Source: Sulfurimonas sp. (GTDB lineage: Bacteria; Campylobacterota; Campylobacteria; Campylobacterales; Sulfurimonadaceae). Taken from it: a stretch of 16,796 nucleotides of DNA. The notes under the pieces were generated by a model. It was not told the origin of the DNA and did not search any database. It saw nothing but the letters and a program-made list of their open reading frames with translations. This document shows positions 13,543-16,796 of the stretch, in pieces. How positions within the stretch are numbered: position 1 is the stretch's first letter; each line of letters starts with the position of its first letter. The translations under genes and the position numbers were made by a program. Where the stretch lies: the NCBI GenBank assembly GCA_021157665.1, contig JAGGWE010000182.1, forward strand, positions 1-16,796, in the 5' to 3' direction.

Positions 13543-13902
13543 CTATTTTTTAAGTACTTGCTCAATGAATGTATTTATATTACCTTTATAAATTGTATAT
13601 TTAATACTATTTGAATTTAACGATTTTGTTAATTTATCTCCAAAATTTGAAGCAATCATATGTGATACTTTTTTACTATTTAACATTTCAATTAATTTAG
13701 AACTTGCACCACCTTTTACATCTTTATATATATTTTCTGAAATCTCTAATATTTTTCCATTTCTATCAAGAAAGATATAATAATTACACCTTGAAGCTTT
13801 TGAACTAATATCTGAATTTAAATTATTACCATCACTAGCTACTACTATAATATCAGAAAACAAACTACTGCAAACTATTAAAAGTCCAACTAACCATTTC
13901 AT
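13543..13902 (-). CDS. Exported NifX/NifB-C-like (dinitrogenase Fe-Mo cofactor domain) protein
   Basis: 119 residues. A short hydrophobic signal peptide (MKWLVGLLIVCSSLFS, about 1-16) is followed by a domain resembling the NifX/NafY-type fold. ASDGNNLNSDISSKASRCNYYIFLD (23-46) parallels the family's ATDG..LDS.VS.HFGRC.YFLIVD opening. Next comes DVKGGASSKLIEMLNSKKV, parallel to the family's GGAG..AA.LI...V block, and a SNFGDKLTKSLNSNSIKY region parallel to G.IGPNA...L...GIKV. The family binds iron-sulfur or FeMo-type clusters in the cytoplasm; an exported form is unusual. The HFGRC cluster-contact stretch is changed to KASRC, so the role is uncertain. AAGGAG lies six bases before the ATG. The exported cytochrome c gene is 58 bases upstream on the same strand. 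Confidence 0.72.
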   Translation of the reverse strand: MKWLVGLLIVCSSLFSDIIVVASDGNNLNSDISSKASRCNYYIFLDRNGKILEISENIYKDVKGGASSKLIEMLNSKKVSHMIASNFGDKLTKSLNSNSIKYTIYKGNINTFIEQVLKK

Positions 13903-13960
13903 TTAGAACTCCTTTTTATACACTTATCATATAATTTTATCAATATATAAATTCAAACAA

Positions 13961-14287
13961 CTACTTTATCATCCATTTTTTAAATTTTTGTAGTGAGTCA
14001 ATATATTCGCTTACATCTTTAATCTCTTGTTTACTAAGAGGTAGTTTTGGCATAGCATTTGCATTGTAACCAAATTCTTTAAATGTTTTAGCTGGGTTAG
14101 TTACATATTTTATAACATCCTCTTTTTTTCTAGTATAAGAGACTATATTAAAATCTTTTCCATCGCCACCTTTCATATCTATTCTATGGCAATTACCACA
14201 GTTTTGGGCATAAACATCTTTTCCATTTTCAATGTCTGCATTTAATGTTAAAATAGTTAGAGTAAGTGTTAATAAAATTTTTTTCAT
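13961..14287 (-). CDS. Small periplasmic class I cytochrome c
   Basis: 108 residues. Signal peptide MKKILLTLTLTILTLNA (1-17) is followed by a mature domain of about 90 residues with one haem-binding CGNCH (30-34) and a candidate axial Met79 in NAMPKLPLS. SKQEIKDVSEYIDSL is the typical C-terminal helix. Such monohaem cytochromes shuttle electrons in the periplasm, for example to a terminal oxidase or reductase. AAGGAG lies 13 bases upstream of the ATG, a long spacing. The next gene on the strand encodes another exported small protein, so the two may be expressed together. Confidence 0.92.
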   Translation of the reverse strand: MKKILLTLTLTILTLNADIENGKDVYAQNCGNCHRIDMKGGDGKDFNIVSYTRKKEDVIKYVTNPAKTFKEFGYNANAMPKLPLSKQEIKDVSEYIDSLQKFKKWMIK

Positions 14288-14330
14288 GCTAAGTAATTAT
14301 CTCCTTAAGAAGAGAGAAATATAACTGATA

Positions 14331-14359
14331 ATTAAATCTAATTAGATGATATATGTCAA
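14331..14359 (-). promoter_or_regulatory. Candidate promoter for the cytochrome c gene
   Basis: On the minus strand TTGACA (complement of 14354-14359) is followed after 17 bases by TTTAAT (complement of 14331-14336). It overlaps an AT-rich inverted repeat, AAATCTAATT (14334-14343) against AATTAGATTT (14363-14372), which sits at the nrdG stop and could act as a weak terminator. Confidence 0.5.
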
Positions 14360-14372
14360 TAAAATTAGATTT

Positions 14373-15074
14373 TTATCGCCAAATAATTTCTATATTGTCA
14401 AGAAGCTTTGTTTTATCAAAAGATTTAGAAGGTTTTTCAAGATTTGCAATGTTTATTCCTGTATCTAAAAATTCTTGTATATAATATTTTTTAGTATATT
14501 TTTTTTGTGATAGATCTTTAATAATTGTGTTAATATCATTTTCGTTGAGTAAATCATAATGCAGAGTTGTTCTAACCTCAAACTCTATTTCACATGCTAA
14601 GAGTAAATCTAAGGTGTCTGAAAATTCGTCATATTTATTTGAGTGAGTGATTTGAAGAAATTTATCTTTAGGTGCTTTATAATCAAGTGCTACAAAGTCC
14701 AGTAAACCTAAATCTAGCAACTCTCTTATGATATGTGGGTTTGTTCCATTAGTGTCTAACTTTATTAAAAAACCAAGTTTTTTTATCTCTTTGCAAAATT
14801 CAACTAACTCATGTGAAGTTGCCTCTCCACCTGAGAGTACAACAGCATCTAAAAGATTTACTCTTGTTTTTAAAAACTCTAAGACATCATTATAAGAACA
14901 CACCCCATTCTTAGAAAATACAATATCTTTATTGTAGCAATAGTCACACCTCATATTACACCCCGAAAACCAAACTATACAAGCTAGATGTTCAGGATAA
15001 TCAAGGTGTGTAAATTTTGTTATATCATAGACAACTTTAGTGCTGAATAAATTGTTTTCTTTGTTTGTGTTCAC
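14373..15074 (-). CDS. nrdG: Anaerobic ribonucleotide reductase activating protein (radical SAM)
   Basis: 233 residues. A radical-SAM activase with the 4Fe-4S cluster motif CNMRCDYC (Cys39, Cys43, Cys46), SAM-binding SGGEAT (about 99-104), and a DTNGTNP loop. It is longer than E. coli NrdG (about 154) and fits the larger NrdG2/PflA-like form. It uses SAM to create the glycyl radical on NrdD under anaerobic conditions. The start is GTG at 15074, with AGGGA (complement of 15081-15085) six bases upstream; no ATG is available before the cluster motif. It overlaps the small glycyl-radical ORF by 38 bases, so the activase and its direct substrate segment are translationally coupled. Confidence 0.93.
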   Translation of the reverse strand: MNTNKENNLFSTKVVYDITKFTHLDYPEHLACIVWFSGCNMRCDYCYNKDIVFSKNGVCSYNDVLEFLKTRVNLLDAVVLSGGEATSHELVEFCKEIKKLGFLIKLDTNGTNPHIIRELLDLGLLDFVALDYKAPKDKFLQITHSNKYDEFSDTLDLLLACEIEFEVRTTLHYDLLNENDINTIIKDLSQKKYTKKYYIQEFLDTGINIANLEKPSKSFDKTKLLDNIEIIWR

Positions 15075-15189
15075 CCGTTTTCCCTATATTAAAACTCTCC
15101 ACAGGTCTATGATAACCCATAACTCTTGTATAAACTATACACTTTTGTCTTTTTTCACTTAGCATAGCTAACATCTCATTTTTACTCAT
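15037..15189 (-). CDS. Detached glycyl-radical domain of class III ribonucleotide reductase (50 aa)
   Basis: A 50-residue ORF starting MSKNEMLAMLSEKRQK. Its core, CIVYTRVMGYHRPVESFN followed by IGKTGEHKQRKQF, aligns with the C-terminal end of NrdD proteins, where RV.GY carries the radical glycine (E. coli has RRVCGYLG and then FNAGKQEE). The candidate radical residue is Gly25. The main nrdD ORF ends before this segment, so this ORF would supply the radical in trans. AGGAA stands about seven bases before the ATG at 15189, and the start lies 21 bases after the nrdD stop. The two ORFs are in the same frame but separated by two TAA stops, so a sequencing frameshift does not explain the split. It resembles in concept the autonomous glycyl radical protein GrcA (YfiD), which repairs pyruvate formate-lyase. 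Confidence 0.85.
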   Translation of the reverse strand: MSKNEMLAMLSEKRQKCIVYTRVMGYHRPVESFNIGKTGEHKQRKQFIQH

Positions 15190-15210
15190 AACTTATTCCT
15201 TTGTTTTTAT

Positions 15211-16796
15211 TTACGAAACTTCTAGTTCCAAATTTTGTGATTCTTGAATTAATTCTTCATCACACTTAGGGCAAAACTCATGTTCTCCAGAGATATATCC
15301 ATGTTTAGGACATACTGAAAACAGAGGTGTAACGGTGATATATGGAAGTCTAAAGTTTGAGATTACATTTTTAACCAATTTTCGACAAGCCTCAGTTGAA
15401 CTTACTTTTTCTTGCATATATAGATGAAGAACTGTTCCACCTGTATATTTACATTGTAAATCATCTTGAAGTGTAAGAGCTTCAAATGGGTCATCTGTTA
15501 AATCTACTGGAATTTGAGAAGAGTTTGTATAGTAGATATTTTCATCCATCCCAGCCTGAATAATGCTATCCCCATATCTTTTCTTATCTTCTTTAGCAAA
15601 TCTATAAGTAGTTCCCTCAGCAGGAGTAGCCTCAAGATTATAAAGATTTCCAGTATCTTCTTGAAACTCAATCATTCTTGATCGCATATGATTTAAAATT
15701 TCAGTTGCAAACTCTATCCCTTTATCTGAACTAATATCATAAGAGTTGTCTGTAAAGTTTAAAATCATCTCATTCATCCCATTTACACCGATTGTTGAGA
15801 AGTGGTTTTTAAACCCTGGAAGATATCTTTGTGTATATGGAAATAGTCCTCTATCATACATCTCTTGGATAAAGACTCTTTTTTTCTCTAAAGTATTTTT
15901 TGCATGATTCATGAGTTGGTCTATTCTCAGCATGAGAGCATCTTTATCCCCTTTATATAAAAATCCAAGTCTAGCCATATTTAGTGTTACAACGCCAATA
16001 CTACCTGTCATTTCAGCGCTTCCAAAAAGTCCACCACCCCGTTTAAGCAACTCTCGTAAGTCAAGTTGCAATCTACAACACATACTTCTCACATGCCCAG
16101 GTTTATATGCTTCTTCGTTTGGAACAAGCTCACCATTTTCATCTCTTTTATACTGAGAACCTATAAAGTTTTGAAAATACGAAGAACCAATTTTCGCTGT
16201 ATTTTCAAAAAGAATGTCTGTATTTTCTCCATACCAGTCAAAATCTTCAGTTATATTTACAGTAGGGATTGGAAATGTAAATGGTTGCCCAGTTTTATCA
16301 CCCTCTGTCATAATTTCATAATAGGCTTTATTGATTTGGTTCATCTCTTTTTGAAAATATTTGTATGTCATATTTTCTAGCGAATCACAACCACGCTCAA
16401 GTGCAATTTTTTCCAATTCGCTATCCAAAACATCTTTAAGCAGGTGGTTTTGTTTTCTAGTTGGAATCTGATCTTTTAAATCATCTGGTACAGTCCAATC
16501 AATAGTGATATTTGTAAAAGGAGATTGCCCCCAACGAGCAGGAACATTTAGGTTATATACAAAACTTCTAACAGCTTTTTTTATCTCTTTAAATGATAAT
16601 TTATCTTTAAATACATAAGGAGCAAGATATGTATCAAATGATGAAAATGCCTGAGCCCCAGCCCACTCACTTTGAAGAATACCTAAAAAGTTTGCCATCT
16701 GTCCAAGTGCTTCACGGAAATGTTTTGGAGCATCAGATTCAACTCTTCCACGAACTCCGTTAAAACCCTCATCAAGTAATGCTCTTAAACTCCAAC
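15211..16796 (-). CDS. nrdD: Anaerobic ribonucleoside-triphosphate reductase large part, lacking the glycyl-radical tail (5' cut by window edge)
   Basis: The frame is open to the right edge, giving about 527 visible residues; an internal Met at 16698 is not the start because conserved sequence (EGFNGVRGRVESDAPKHF) continues upstream. Class III reductases make dNTPs or dNDPs under anaerobic conditions using a glycyl radical and an active-site thiyl radical. Visible landmarks are the PTVNIT..FDW segment, the MCCRL Cys pair (about 16075-16083) as candidate active-site cysteines, GGGLFGSAEMTGSIGVVTLN, and the C-terminal zinc-like CPKHGYISGEHEFCPKC. The protein then stops (ELEVS) where the glycyl-radical segment normally continues. 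It is followed by the 50-residue ORF and nrdG on the same strand. Its promoter lies outside the window. Confidence 0.93.
   Translation of the reverse strand, partial: WSLRALLDEGFNGVRGRVESDAPKHFREALGQMANFLGILQSEWAGAQAFSSFDTYLAPYVFKDKLSFKEIKKAVRSFVYNLNVPARWGQSPFTNITIDWTVPDDLKDQIPTRKQNHLLKDVLDSELEKIALERGCDSLENMTYKYFQKEMNQINKAYYEIMTEGDKTGQPFTFPIPTVNITEDFDWYGENTDILFENTAKIGSSYFQNFIGSQYKRDENGELVPNEEAYKPGHVRSMCCRLQLDLRELLKRGGGLFGSAEMTGSIGVVTLNMARLGFLYKGDKDALMLRIDQLMNHAKNTLEKKRVFIQEMYDRGLFPYTQRYLPGFKNHFSTIGVNGMNEMILNFTDNSYDISSDKGIEFATEILNHMRSRMIEFQEDTGNLYNLEATPAEGTTYRFAKEDKKRYGDSIIQAGMDENIYYTNSSQIPVDLTDDPFEALTLQDDLQCKYTGGTVLHLYMQEKVSSTEACRKLVKNVISNFRLPYITVTPLFSVCPKHGYISGEHEFCPKCDEELIQESQNLELEVS

Noticed and set aside
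13915..13943. TTGATA-17-TATAAA as promoter of the NifX-like gene
   Set aside because: Its start point would fall after the AAGGAG ribosome site, leaving that unused, so the actual promoter is probably elsewhere.
15037..15189. Selenocysteine or programmed readthrough joining the two nrdD parts
   Set aside because: Both stops are TAA, not TGA, and a separate Shine-Dalgarno and ATG give a simpler explanation.
15187..15213. nrdD break as a sequencing frameshift or pseudogene
   Set aside because: The downstream ORF is in the same frame, two in-frame stops separate it, a good ribosome site stands before its ATG, and all core residues of the radical segment are intact.

Overview
The window looks like a chromosomal segment from a low-GC member of the Campylobacterota (Epsilonproteobacteria), most like Sulfurimonas or a close relative. 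This rests on protein character, AT-rich composition, TATAAT-type promoters with poor -35 boxes, and gene content; no database search was possible. Nothing indicates a plasmid, prophage or integrated island. Most genes are housekeeping or signalling genes.

Layout. 1-258 is the 3' end of rnhB. 331-564 (minus) is a small unknown gene, divergent from rpmI-rplT (660-1318, ribosomal proteins L35 and L20). 1337-4898 (minus) is a tight three-gene signalling operon: a STAS protein, a chemoreceptor with a nitrate/nitrite-sensing-like (NIT) periplasmic domain, and a PP2C phosphatase fused to an RsbW-like ATPase. 4954-8720 (minus) is a run of patatin-like lipase, kdsD, rluB-type pseudouridine synthase and rarA. 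8817-11103 (plus) holds a bifunctional NAD(P)H-hydrate repair gene and thiG. 11263-12876 (minus) is an NSS-family sodium symporter directly abutting a small unknown gene. 13022-13517 is a tRNA cluster (Pro-UGG, His-GUG, Arg-UCG, Arg-UCU) behind a near-perfect sigma70 promoter. 13543-14287 (minus) encodes an exported NifX-like small protein and an exported cytochrome c. 14373-16796 (minus) is the anaerobic class III ribonucleotide reductase locus, cut by the right edge.

Two features stand out. (1) The class III reductase is split. The large NrdD ORF stops after its zinc-finger-like CPKC motif. The glycyl-radical segment (TRVMGY...) lies in a separate 50-residue ORF (15037-15189) with its own Shine-Dalgarno, between nrdD and nrdG. 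(2) A 9-mer, GGCATGTGG/CCACATGCC, occurs exactly 11 times (roughly 0.03 expected by chance at about one-third GC), in both orientations and mostly inside genes. Six copies are in the hydrate-repair gene, and an inverted pair forms a hairpin behind thiG. This resembles a DNA uptake sequence system such as those of Neisseria and Haemophilus, and I know of no such system described for this lineage.

The thiG flanks also carry REP-like imperfect palindromes: one upstream, and two related units downstream, one of which holds the uptake-like inverted pair as a 44-bp insert.
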